Shown piece by piece: positions 42,798 to 50,930 of a stretch of DNA of 64,000 nucleotides. The position numbers and the translations under genes were made by a program. How positions within the stretch are numbered: position 1 is the first letter of the stretch; each line of letters opens with the position of its first letter. Source of the stretch: Hungatella effluvii (GTDB lineage Bacteria > Bacillota > Clostridia > Lachnospirales > Lachnospiraceae); NCBI RefSeq assembly GCF_003201875.1, contig NZ_QJKD01000017.1, positions 56,409 to 120,408 of the forward strand. The letters are read 5' to 3'. The notes under the pieces are model-generated. The model ran no database searches, had not been told where the DNA came from, and was given only the letters and a program-made list of their open reading frames with translations.

Positions 42798-44201
42798 TTA
42801 GGAACAGAGATCGATAATTACCTGTGCAAACATCTTTGCACTTACGATCAGTTCCTCGATGACTGCGAACTCATCGGCTCCGTGCATGCGGTTATCCGTC
42901 TCCGGCATGGCGGCGCCAAAAGCGACTCCGTTCTTCAGCTCGTGAACGTAGGTACCGCCTCCGATGGCGATACACTCTCCCTTACGGCCTGTGTACTCCT
43001 CGTAGGTGCGAAGAAGCGTGCTGATGAATTCGGAATCTCCATCCACGTGATGAGGCGGCCTCATGGAGTCATTCAGAAGGGTAAATCCTTTTTCCGCCAT
43101 CTTTGCCTTTGCTACATCCAGTACATTCTCTTTTGTGGCGCAGATCGGGCATCGGCTGTCGAAGGTACCATCCAGCTCGCTGTCAGAGATGGTGAGCAGG
43201 CTGAATGCCAGCGTTAAATCTCCTGAGACCTCATCGCTCATGGCGATTCCCAGAGCCTTACCGGAGGTGTCGCCGTGAGGAATCAGTTCCAGAAGGCGGT
43301 GAGTGGTACTGATCTGCTCGCAGGCCGCAAACGGCAGTCTCTGAATCAGGACAAGAAGACCTGTCAGCGCGTTGTTGCCCTCTTCCGGTTTGGACGCATG
43401 AGCGCCTTCACCGATGGCTGTGATCGTCGCAAAATCTTCCTCCACTTCGAATTCAAAACGGATTCCTGTTTCTCCGGTCACTGCCTCAGCGGCCTTCTCC
43501 ATTACCTCCACATCGATTCCCTGAACCACAGCACGGGCTTTTCCCGGCACTACATTGACCTTTAAGCCGGCTTCCACGGATACCAGCTTCGGCAGTGCCT
43601 CAGACGGAGCGAAGGAAGCGGTGAAGTGACCGTTTAATGAGCCTTTTTCCGTGTTGACCACCGGGTAGGAGCCGTCCGGTGAAAATGTCATCGGAGCCTC
43701 TTTTTCAATCGCATAGTAATGCGCAATGTCAGAGCTTCCGCACTCCTCGTCGGTTCCCAGAATCAGGCGTGCATTCTTCTTAAGAGGGACTCCCAGCTCT
43801 TTCACGGCTCTCATGGCGTAGAGCGCTGCGACTGCCGGTCCCTTGTCATCCGCGGTGCCGCGTCCAAAGAGCTTATCGCCCTTTACCACCGGCTCAAACG
43901 GTTCTGTTTCCTTCCAGCCTTCTCCTGCCGGGACGACATCGAGATGGGCCAGAATATCCAGCTGGCGTTCTTTATCATTCAGGTCTGCGGTTCCAACGTA
44001 ATTATCGTAATTGGTGATGGAGAAACCATAGGCCTCAGCCATGGAAAGTGCCTCAGACAGTGCGGTAAATGCACCCTGGCCGTATGGCATGCCTTCTTTA
44101 TACGGCATTTTCTCACTGTTAATGCGGCACAGAGTACAGATGTCATCAAGCATCTCCTGTCTGTGTGCCTCGATAAACTCTTCAATCTCTTTTCTGTACA
44201 T
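42798..44201 (-). CDS. Sapep/PepV-family M20 dipeptidase
   Basis: A 467-residue zinc or manganese dipeptidase. The M20 metal ligands are visible in ILAHLDVVPAGEGW (His) and GRGTADDKGP (Asp), with the catalytic Glu in LGTDEECGSSD and a late His in GGGTYVHEL. The family removes dipeptides of varied sequence in the cytoplasm. A lid domain lies between residues 190 and 330. It is the last gene of a run with yqeY; its stop is 27 bp from the metNIQ promoter. Confidence 0.92.
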   Translation of the reverse strand: MYRKEIEEFIEAHRQEMLDDICTLCRINSEKMPYKEGMPYGQGAFTALSEALSMAEAYGFSITNYDNYVGTADLNDKERQLDILAHLDVVPAGEGWKETEPFEPVVKGDKLFGRGTADDKGPAVAALYAMRAVKELGVPLKKNARLILGTDEECGSSDIAHYYAIEKEAPMTFSPDGSYPVVNTEKGSLNGHFTASFAPSEALPKLVSVEAGLKVNVVPGKARAVVQGIDVEVMEKAAEAVTGETGIRFEFEVEEDFATITAIGEGAHASKPEEGNNALTGLLVLIQRLPFAACEQISTTHRLLELIPHGDTSGKALGIAMSDEVSGDLTLAFSLLTISDSELDGTFDSRCPICATKENVLDVAKAKMAEKGFTLLNDSMRPPHHVDGDSEFISTLLRTYEEYTGRKGECIAIGGGTYVHELKNGVAFGAAMPETDNRMHGADEFAVIEELIVSAKMFAQVIIDLCS

Positions 44202-44235
44202 GTCTTATCCTTTCCTGCGGCGGTAAAGCCGCGTG

Positions 44236-44688
44236 TTATTTCATCATGGAAGCCAGAATCTCATTAACCACCTTGCCGTCCGCCTTGCCTTTTACCTTCG
44301 GCATTAGGACTTTCATAATCTTTCCCTTGTCTGACGGCGCCGGCTTTTCGATCCCCAGCTCAGCCAATACGGCTGTCACTACCTCACGGATCTGCTCCTC
44401 GCTCATATCCTCGGGCGCAAATTCCTTATAAACTGACAGGCGGTAAGCCGCCTCCTCGCGGATGTCATCCCGGTCCGCAGGCGCTGTATCAAAGGTCTCC
44501 TGGGACTGCTTGATCTCTTTCTTCACAACCGTATTCGCCTCGTCCTCGGTAATCGGCTCGTGATCCTTTTTATCGATTTCGAAATTCTTCAGTGCAGAAA
44601 GAAGCATGGATAATGCATCTTTCCTCTGCTTGTCTTTCGCCTTCATGGCTTCTACCATCGCTGCCCTGACTACATCAATCTTACTCAT
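44236..44688 (-). CDS. GatB/YqeY domain protein
   Basis: A 150-residue protein made only of the YqeY domain, related to the tRNA-binding tail of GatB. It begins SKIDVVRAAMVEAMKAKDKQRKDALSMLLSALK and ends VNEILASMMK, as is usual for YqeY. It may bind tRNA, but the role of free-standing YqeY is unknown. It lies between prfC and the dipeptidase gene, probably in one operon with the latter. Confidence 0.92.
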   Translation of the reverse strand: MSKIDVVRAAMVEAMKAKDKQRKDALSMLLSALKNFEIDKKDHEPITEDEANTVVKKEIKQSQETFDTAPADRDDIREEAAYRLSVYKEFAPEDMSEEQIREVVTAVLAELGIEKPAPSDKGKIMKVLMPKVKGKADGKVVNEILASMMK

Positions 44689-44729
44689 ATCTGCTGCCTC
44701 CTTATTAATTTACGCTGTCTGAACTGTTA

Positions 44730-46322
44730 CTAATTTTTACCGAACTCACTGAGCTTCAGGCCCGGATTGCGGTCCAGAACCATGCCCACGCTCCAGCTGT
44801 TGACAAACAGCAGAAGCGGATTATCCTTCAAATCCTTGATGCGCTTCATGTCGGAGGTTCCCTGAATCTTCGCCACATCAATCTCATTCTTATTCTCTAT
44901 CCAGCGGATGTATTCATACGGGAGCTTCTCCAGCTTGACTTCCACGTTGTACTCATTTTCCAGACGGTAGGTGAGAACCTCGAACTGCAGTTCGCCGACT
45001 ACTCCGACGATGATCTCCTCCATGCCCGTATTGAACTCCTGGAAAATCTGGATGGCGCCTTCCTGGGCGATCTGGTTCACGCCCTTTATAAACTGCTTCC
45101 GCTTCATGGTGTCCATCTGGCGCACTCTGGCAAAATGCTCCGGCGCAAACGTGGGGATTCCCTCGTATTCAAACTTCTCATTGGACAGGCACAGCGTGTC
45201 TCCGATGGAGAAAATCCCCGGATCAAAAACGCCGATAATATCGCCTGCGTACGCTTCCTCCACGATCTTTCTGTCCTGAGCCATCATCTGCTGCGGCTGG
45301 GACAGCCGGAGTTTCCTTCCGCCCTGTACGTGGTTTACCTCCATGCCGGCCTCAAACTTTCCGGATACGATTCGCATAAATGCGATTCTGTCACGGTGGG
45401 CCTTATTCATGTTCGCCTGGATCTTAAACACAAAGGCCGAAAATTTCTCTTCAAACGGATCGATCACACCCTTATCCGCCAGTCTCGGCAGCGGCGTTGT
45501 CGTCATCTGAAGGAAATGCTGTAAAAATGTCTCCACGCCGAAATTCGTCAGCGCCGATCCGAAAAATACCGGTGATAAGTTCCCTTTCCCGACACGATCC
45601 ATATCCAGTTCGTCACTGGCTCCATCCAGCAGTTCGATGTCCTCCATCAGCTGGTGGTGGTAATCCTCGCCGATCAGCCAGTCCACCTGGGGATCGCCTA
45701 AAAGTACCTCGGTGGCATCAACCGTCTTCTGTCCGCCCATAGCGGCCTGGAAGGTGGTGATCGTCTTCTTGTTTCTGTCGTAGACACCCTTAAACTCATG
45801 GCCGCAGCCGATCGGCCAGTTGACCGGACAGGTACGGATTCCAAGCACCGTCTCGATCTCGTCCATCAGTTCAAACGGATCCCTGGCTTCCCGGTCCATC
45901 TTGTTGATAAAGGTAAATATGGGGATGTGGCGCATGACACAGACCTTGAACAGCTTGATCGTCTGCGCCTCAACACCCTTGGAACCGTCTATGACCATGA
46001 CCGCGGAATCCGCCGCCATAAGGGTCCGGTATGTGTCCTCCGAGAAATCCTGATGCCCCGGGGTATCCAGGATATTAATGCAGTATCCATCGTAATTGAA
46101 CTGCATTACCGAGGAGGTAACGGAAATACCTCTCTCCTTCTCGATCTCCATCCAGTCTGAGACCGCATGCTTTGCCGCCTTTCTTCCCTTAACGGAACCG
46201 GCCAGATTAATGGCGCCTCCGTAAAGCAGAAACTTTTCCGTCAATGTCGTCTTACCGGCATCAGGGTGGGAAATGATGGCAAAGGTTCTTCTCTTCTTTA
46301 TTTCTTCAGTTATATTCGACAA
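44730..46322 (-). CDS. prfC: peptide chain release factor 3
   Basis: A GTPase of about 530 residues that recycles RF1/RF2 after termination. G1 SHPDAGKTTLTEK, the switch region GISVTSSVM, G3 DTPGHQDFSEDTYR and G4 NKMDR are all intact, and the C-terminal RF3 domain is complete. The start is TTG at 46322, with GGAGG 7 nt upstream and the usual SNITEEIKKRRTFAIISHPDAG following. A longer frame to 46349 has no ribosome binding site. The gene lies downstream of a palindromic mobile element. Confidence 0.95.
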   Translation of the reverse strand: MSNITEEIKKRRTFAIISHPDAGKTTLTEKFLLYGGAINLAGSVKGRKAAKHAVSDWMEIEKERGISVTSSVMQFNYDGYCINILDTPGHQDFSEDTYRTLMAADSAVMVIDGSKGVEAQTIKLFKVCVMRHIPIFTFINKMDREARDPFELMDEIETVLGIRTCPVNWPIGCGHEFKGVYDRNKKTITTFQAAMGGQKTVDATEVLLGDPQVDWLIGEDYHHQLMEDIELLDGASDELDMDRVGKGNLSPVFFGSALTNFGVETFLQHFLQMTTTPLPRLADKGVIDPFEEKFSAFVFKIQANMNKAHRDRIAFMRIVSGKFEAGMEVNHVQGGRKLRLSQPQQMMAQDRKIVEEAYAGDIIGVFDPGIFSIGDTLCLSNEKFEYEGIPTFAPEHFARVRQMDTMKRKQFIKGVNQIAQEGAIQIFQEFNTGMEEIIVGVVGELQFEVLTYRLENEYNVEVKLEKLPYEYIRWIENKNEIDVAKIQGTSDMKRIKDLKDNPLLLFVNSWSVGMVLDRNPGLKLSEFGKN

Positions 46323-46424
46323 AATGTTTCCTCCAATTTTACGTGTCAATCTTTTTTATTGTATTATTATTCCATTACAAAGTCAAGATTCATGTGGTGA
46401 AGCGGACATTTCTCTTTAACAGGA

Positions 46425-46715
46425 GTTACAATTCACGGCCCCTTTGCCCGTCCCCGCCGTTCGGTCTGCTCTGACGGTTTGCACTCCGGTTCCTGTGACT
46501 TTGCAGGGCATTAGCGGTTCTTAACGCGCAGAATTTTTCGTTCAGGGGAAATGCCCACCTGTTTGAGCGTAGCGAGTTTGGGCATTTTCACTGGCTTTTA
46601 GAAAAACATTGCACGTTTAGAACCGTTTATGCCCGAAACCGGAACAGGAACCGGAGTGCAAACCGTCAGAGCAGACCGAACGGCGGGGACGGGCAAAGGG
46701 GCCGTGAATTGTACC
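46425..46715. mobile_element. 291-bp MITE-like palindromic element with 8-bp target duplication
   Basis: The ends form inverted repeats of about 72 bp with one mismatch; both begin GkTACAATTCACGG. An imperfect inner palindrome follows (GGGCAT, CGGTTCT, AAATGCCCA blocks), with a central TTTGAGCGTAGCGAG. It is flanked by TAACAGGA on both sides (46417-46424 and 46716-46723). It encodes no protein, so a transposase would have to act in trans. It fills most of the gap between prfC and the esterase gene and could fold as one long hairpin in RNA. Confidence 0.85.
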
Positions 46716-47539
46716 TAACAGGACGCCTCGAAATGCTTCAGCCACATTTTCACAAGAGGAATCCAGCTCTGGCACTGTTCCACCACCTGGAAGCCGTTCC
46801 CGGCCGTCTCCTCGTCGGCCAGAGAAAGCCCGTGGCCGCCAGTGGGATAGATATGAAGTTCAAAGTTGACATTCTTCCGTTTCATGGCGGCTGCCAGAAG
46901 CAGGCTGTTTTCCACAGGAACGTTTTCGTCCGTATACGTATGCCAGATAAATGCCCTCGGCGTCTGTTCCGTCACAAAATTCTCCAGGGAAACCGCATCT
47001 CTCTGTTCCTGGGTCACGTCGTCCCCAAGCAGACGCTTAAAGGAGTTCACATGCGCGTACTCGCCGCCTGTAATGACCGGATAACAAAGGATCAGGCCAT
47101 CCGGGCGAATCTGTGCGGGTGTTCTGCCGATCGCATCATATACCAGCTCATTGTCCCAGAATACGCCGAGACTGCAGGCCAGATGGCCCGCAGCGGAAGA
47201 ACCGCACACGATGATCTTTGCCGGATCGACCTTCCACTCTGCCGAGTGTTCCCTGATATAGGCAACCGCTTCCCCAAGCTCTCTCACAGAGGTTGGGAAA
47301 TGGTTCGGGGCAACGCTGTAGTCGAGAATAAAGGCATGGCATCCCATGGCCATAAACTGAAGCGCCAGGGGCTCACTCTCCCGATCCGATCTCTGCCAGT
47401 ATCCGCCTCCGGCACAGACGATCACAGCCGGCCGCTTTCTGTCCGGCGCCACACTCACTTCTTTTATCAGATATCCTGTCAGCAGCGCCGGTCCTGTCAG
47501 CTGCCCCGGAACTTTGATTTCTTTTTTCTCTGTATTCAT
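46715..47539 (-). CDS. alpha/beta hydrolase, acetylesterase-like
   Basis: A 274-residue hydrolase. The oxyanion region AVIVCAGGGYWQRSD, nucleophile motif IIVCGSSAAGHLA with Ser near 130, acid HTYTDENVP and His in PTGGHGLSL form a full catalytic triad, of the acetyl-xylan esterase or BD-FAE type. The substrate is unknown. Its stop codon TAG is partly made by the mobile element: the G comes from the element, and the pre-insertion stop was probably TAA. It is downstream of coaBC by 28 bp. Confidence 0.88.
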   Translation of the reverse strand: MNTEKKEIKVPGQLTGPALLTGYLIKEVSVAPDRKRPAVIVCAGGGYWQRSDRESEPLALQFMAMGCHAFILDYSVAPNHFPTSVRELGEAVAYIREHSAEWKVDPAKIIVCGSSAAGHLACSLGVFWDNELVYDAIGRTPAQIRPDGLILCYPVITGGEYAHVNSFKRLLGDDVTQEQRDAVSLENFVTEQTPRAFIWHTYTDENVPVENSLLLAAAMKRKNVNFELHIYPTGGHGLSLADEETAGNGFQVVEQCQSWIPLVKMWLKHFEASC

Positions 47540-47567
47540 GATGATTTTTCCCCTTTGTCATTCCATT

Positions 47568-48767
47568 TTATTTATCTGCTGATACGGCAAGTATCTCATC
47601 CAGCAGCCGGTCGGCGACCTCTTCCTTCGTCATCTTCTCCAGCTCCAGATTCCGCTCTCTCGTGATGATGGTCACGACGTTCGTATCCGTGCCAAAGCCG
47701 GCGCCTTCCACCTTCAGATTATTTGCCACAATCATGTCAATATTCTTTTTATCCAGCTTCACCCTGGAATTCTCCAGCATGTTCTGGGTTTCCATGGAAA
47801 ATCCACAGAGAAACTGACCTTCCCTCCGGTGTGCGCCCAGCCATTTTAAAATGTCATCGGTCCGCTCCAGCTCGATCGCCATATCACCGTCCGTCTTCTT
47901 CGTCTTTTCCGTGCCCACTGATTTAGGCCGGTAATCCGCCACGGCCGCCGCCTTAATGATAATATCCTGTTCCGCTGCCGCTGCCGTCACCGCCTCGAAC
48001 ATGTCTCCGGCGCTTTGGATCTCGATCAGTTTTACGAAACGCGGTTTGGGCGTGTCTGTCTTTCCGGTAACCAGCGTCACATCGGCCCCTCGCAGAGCCG
48101 CGGCCTTAGCAACGGCATAGCCCATCTTGCCGGTAGAATGGTTGGTGATATAGCGGACCGGATCAATCGCCTCTCTCGTAGGGCCCGCTGTGACGAGAAT
48201 CTTCTTTCCCTCCAGATCCTTCTGCGCTCCGATCTCCTGTTCAATGTAGTCGAACAGCTCGGCCGGCTCCGGCATCTTTCCCGCTCCCGTATCGCCGCAG
48301 GCCAAGTAGCCCACCGCCGGTTTTATCACTTCCATCCCATACTTTTCACAAATCTTTATATTATCCTGAACAATCGGGTTTTCATACATATTCGTGTTCA
48401 TGGCCGGTGCAATGATCTTCCTGCAGCGGCAGGCCAGCACGGTCGTCGTCAGCATATCATCGGCCAGCCCGTGAGCCAGCTTAGCGACCACGTTGGCGGA
48501 AGCCGGGGCAATCATCACCACGTCCGCCTGCTTCGCGAGCGCCACATGCTCCACGCTGAATTCAAAATTCCGGTCAAAGGTATCTACAAGGCATTTATTT
48601 CCTGTCAGTGTCTCAAACGTAATCGGATTGATAAAATTAGTCGCATTCTCTGTCATCAGTACATGGACATGGCAGCCCTTTTTCACCAGCATGCTGGCCA
48701 GTCCGGCCGTCTTGTATGCCGCGATACTTCCCGTAATTCCCAGAACAACATGTTTTCCTTTCAGCAT
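47568..48767 (-). CDS. coaBC: bifunctional phosphopantothenoylcysteine decarboxylase / phosphopantothenate-cysteine ligase
   Basis: A 399-residue enzyme for two steps of coenzyme A synthesis. The N-terminal FMN decarboxylase half has GITGSIAAYK, the active His in FSVEHVALAK, PASANVVAKLAHGLADDM and PAMNTNMY. The C-terminal ligase half starts near residue 187 with KILVTAGPTREAIDPVRYITNHSTGKMG, then AAAVADYRP. Length is normal. It is divergent from coaX, and the gap between them carries direct repeats. Confidence 0.95.
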   Translation of the reverse strand: MLKGKHVVLGITGSIAAYKTAGLASMLVKKGCHVHVLMTENATNFINPITFETLTGNKCLVDTFDRNFEFSVEHVALAKQADVVMIAPASANVVAKLAHGLADDMLTTTVLACRCRKIIAPAMNTNMYENPIVQDNIKICEKYGMEVIKPAVGYLACGDTGAGKMPEPAELFDYIEQEIGAQKDLEGKKILVTAGPTREAIDPVRYITNHSTGKMGYAVAKAAALRGADVTLVTGKTDTPKPRFVKLIEIQSAGDMFEAVTAAAAEQDIIIKAAAVADYRPKSVGTEKTKKTDGDMAIELERTDDILKWLGAHRREGQFLCGFSMETQNMLENSRVKLDKKNIDMIVANNLKVEGAGFGTDTNVVTIITRERNLELEKMTKEEVADRLLDEILAVSADK

Positions 48768-48831
48768 AAACGTCTCCTGCCTCGCTTCTTTTTATTTCTG
48801 CTTACATTGTTATTTTGACTAAAATGTGGTA

Positions 48832-48984
48832 AACTCGTGAAAAACCTCACTAAGTTCATGAAAAACCTCACTAAGTGCTCATAGTATACCATTCGTACTA
48901 AACTCGTGAAAGACCTCGTTAAGTACTCAGGTATGACTCGCACTAAGTTCGTGAAAAACCTCACTAAGTGCTCATAGTATACCA
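48832..48984. repeat. direct repeats between coaBC and coaX
   Basis: Four copies of a unit near TCGTGAAAAACCTCACTAAG start at about 48835, 48856, 48904 and 48949. CTCATAGTATACCAT occurs twice. Together they form a 45-bp repeat with one mismatch, offset by 93 bp (48848 and 48941). The right copy ends 32 bp before the coaX ATG. Confidence 0.85.
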
Positions 48985-49016
48985 TAACCTCTAAATTTTG
49001 GAAAGGAGTTCCCTTT

Positions 49017-49781
49017 ATGATTTTAGCAATTGACATGGGAAACAGCAATATTGTAATCGGCGGTATTGATGACAGCCGCACCTGGTTTGTGGAGCGTGTC
49101 ACCACGAACCTTGGGAAGACAGACCTGGAATACGCAGTTAATATCAAAGACATTATGGCTATCCATAACCTGCCGCTTTCCTCGATTGAAGGGGCCGTGG
49201 TCTCTTCCGTCGTTCCGCCGCTGACGGACGTGGTGCTCTCTGCAGTTAAGAAAATCACCGGAAAGACGCCTATGCTGGTTGGCTCCGGCATGAAAACGGG
49301 ACTTAATATCATCATGGATAATCCGAAGACCGTGGGAAGCGACTTAATTGTAGACGCCGTGGCTGCGCTTAAGGATTACCCGTCTCCCATCATCATCATC
49401 GACATGGGAACCGCCACCACCATGTCCGTCATTGACAGGGCGGGCAACTATACGGGCGGCATCATTTTCCCGGGTCTACGGGTTTCTCTGGATTCTTTGA
49501 GCAGCCGTGCGGCTCAGCTTCCCTACATCGGTTTAAACAGACCGGCCCGGGTCATCGGCAAGAATACCATCGACTGCATGAAAAACGGTATTCTCTATGG
49601 CAATGCCGCCATGATTGACGGCATCATCGACCGCATGCAAGAAGAGCTGGGACAGGCCGCAAGCCTCGTAGCCACAGGCGGTCTTGCCCCTTCCGTCCTC
49701 CCTCTCTGCCGTCATAAAATCAATTACGATGAGGCGCTTTTATTAAAAGGTCTCCTCATTCTTTACGAAAAAAACAAATAA
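49017..49781 (+). CDS. coaX: type III pantothenate kinase
   Basis: A 254-residue ASKHA-fold kinase for the first step of coenzyme A synthesis. DMGNSNIVIGG at residue 5 is the phosphate-1 motif, VGSDLIVDAVAA and IDMGTATTMSVID (phosphate-2 and catalytic Asp) follow, then the GGIIFPGLRVSLDSL segment. Type III kinases are insensitive to CoA feedback. GGAAAGGAG precedes the ATG. It is divergent from coaBC, so both CoA genes lie around one repeat-rich control region. Confidence 0.95.
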   Translation: MILAIDMGNSNIVIGGIDDSRTWFVERVTTNLGKTDLEYAVNIKDIMAIHNLPLSSIEGAVVSSVVPPLTDVVLSAVKKITGKTPMLVGSGMKTGLNIIMDNPKTVGSDLIVDAVAALKDYPSPIIIIDMGTATTMSVIDRAGNYTGGIIFPGLRVSLDSLSSRAAQLPYIGLNRPARVIGKNTIDCMKNGILYGNAAMIDGIIDRMQEELGQAASLVATGGLAPSVLPLCRHKINYDEALLLKGLLILYEKNK

Positions 49782-49795
49782 AATCCGCAGCTCAC

Positions 49796-49880
49796 GCGGC
49801 GGACCGCAAACGTTCATTGGCTCATCTGCGCACCTGATGCATGAGCCAATGCGATAAACAGGCACTTTGCGGACCGCCGC
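49796..49880. repeat. double palindrome after coaX
   Basis: Outer 15-nt arms (49796-49810, 49866-49880) with one mismatch, and inner 10-nt perfect arms ATTGGCTCAT/ATGAGCCAAT (49816-49825, 49841-49850). No T run follows, so it is not a standard terminator. Confidence 0.7.
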
Positions 49881-49922
49881 CAGAAAATGGAAATAAAATT
49901 TAAATCTGGCATCGTATAAAAG

Positions 49923-49973
49923 CCTCCGAATAAGTACATCATTCCTTTATGACTAAAAAGAATGATGCGGAGG
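49923..49973 (+). promoter_or_regulatory. hairpin that can hide the sigG ribosome binding site
   Basis: CATCATTC (49937-49944) pairs perfectly with GAATGATG (49960-49967). Directly next to it, CCTCCG (49923-49928) can pair with CGGAGG (49968-49973), which is the ribosome binding site. The sigG ATG is at 49981. Confidence 0.7.
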
Positions 49974-49980
49974 GAAAGAC

Positions 49981-50757
49981 ATGCCTGTATACAAAGTAGA
50001 GATCTGCGGCGTTAACACTTCAAAGCTGCCCCTTTTAAACAACGAAGAAAAAGAAGCCTTATTTAAGAGGATCCTGGATGGCGATATGGAAGCCAGAGAG
50101 GAATATATTAAGGGTAACTTAAGACTGGTTCTCAGCGTCATACAGCGTTTTTCAGGCAGTAACGAAAATGTGGACGACTTGTTCCAGATTGGCTGCATCG
50201 GCCTGATCAAAGCCATTGACAATTTTGACATTACACAGAACGTACGCTTTTCAACGTATGCCGTTCCCATGATACTGGGCGAGGTACGCCGCTATCTTCG
50301 GGATAACAATTCGATCCGTGTCAGCCGTTCCTTACGCGACACCGCCTATAAAGCCATCTATGCAAAAGAAAATCTCATGAAGAAAAACTTAAAAGAGCCT
50401 ACCATCATGGAAATCGCCAATGAAATCGGAGTCAGCAAGGAGGACATCACCTATGCTCTGGATGCCATTCAGAGCCCTGTCAGCCTGTACGAGCCTGTAT
50501 ATTCCGACGGCGGCGATCCACTCTTCGTCATGGACCAGATCAGCGACAAAAAGAATCTGGAGGAAAACTGGGTGGAGGACATCTCCTTAAATGAAGCCAT
50601 GAAACGCCTTCCCGAACGGGAACGCCACATTATCGACATGCGCTTCTTTGAAGGAAAGACCCAGACTGAGGTGGCGGAGGAGATCCATATCAGCCAGGCC
50701 CAGGTCAGCCGTCTGGAAAAAAACGCATTGAAAAGCATGAAGGGATACCTTTCGTAA
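49981..50757 (+). CDS. sigG: forespore sigma factor SigG
   Basis: A 258-residue SigF/SigG-type sigma factor. The N-terminal VEICGVNTSKLP box is typical of SigG and is used to recognise it. Region 2 follows (NLRLVLSVIQRFSGSNENVDDLFQIGCIGLIKAIDNFD, VRFSTYAVPMILGEVRRYLRDN), then region 3 and a region 4 helix-turn-helix (TQTEVAEEIHISQAQVSRLEK). It drives late forespore genes. It is a single gene here, away from sigE-spoIIGA, and its leader contains a hairpin over the ribosome binding site. Confidence 0.95.
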   Translation: MPVYKVEICGVNTSKLPLLNNEEKEALFKRILDGDMEAREEYIKGNLRLVLSVIQRFSGSNENVDDLFQIGCIGLIKAIDNFDITQNVRFSTYAVPMILGEVRRYLRDNNSIRVSRSLRDTAYKAIYAKENLMKKNLKEPTIMEIANEIGVSKEDITYALDAIQSPVSLYEPVYSDGGDPLFVMDQISDKKNLEENWVEDISLNEAMKRLPERERHIIDMRFFEGKTQTEVAEEIHISQAQVSRLEKNALKSMKGYLS

Positions 50758-50817
50758 AATATAGAGAGAAATACGTAATCAGATAGAAGTATTGAACTGC
50801 ATTTCCGTTATGAACCT

Positions 50818-50870
50818 AAAACAGGAAGGGAATTCAATAATTTTGAATTTCCTTCCTGTTTTAAGTTTTT
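50818..50870 (+). terminator. sigG terminator
   Basis: AAACAGGAAGG and CCTTCCTGTTTT arms with inner AATTC/GAATT pairing, then a T run. Confidence 0.9.
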
Positions 50871-50930
50871 ATTTTTAGTTTCGTCTACAAGCTGATCACT
50901 ATATTCACAGGTCTAACACTGCAATGTCTT

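Noticed and set aside
48832..48984. CRISPR array
   Set aside because: Units are imperfect and unevenly spaced, there are no unique spacers of constant length, and no cas genes are nearby.
48761..49315. 184-codon minus-strand frame with repeated LVRFFTN-like segments
   Set aside because: It runs antisense to the start of coaX and through the direct repeats; the peptide repeats are a by-product of the DNA repeats. It has no ribosome binding site I can support.
49890..49960. SigF- or SigG-type promoter before sigG
   Set aside because: GTATA and GAATA elements occur, but I could not find a matching -10 at the right distance.
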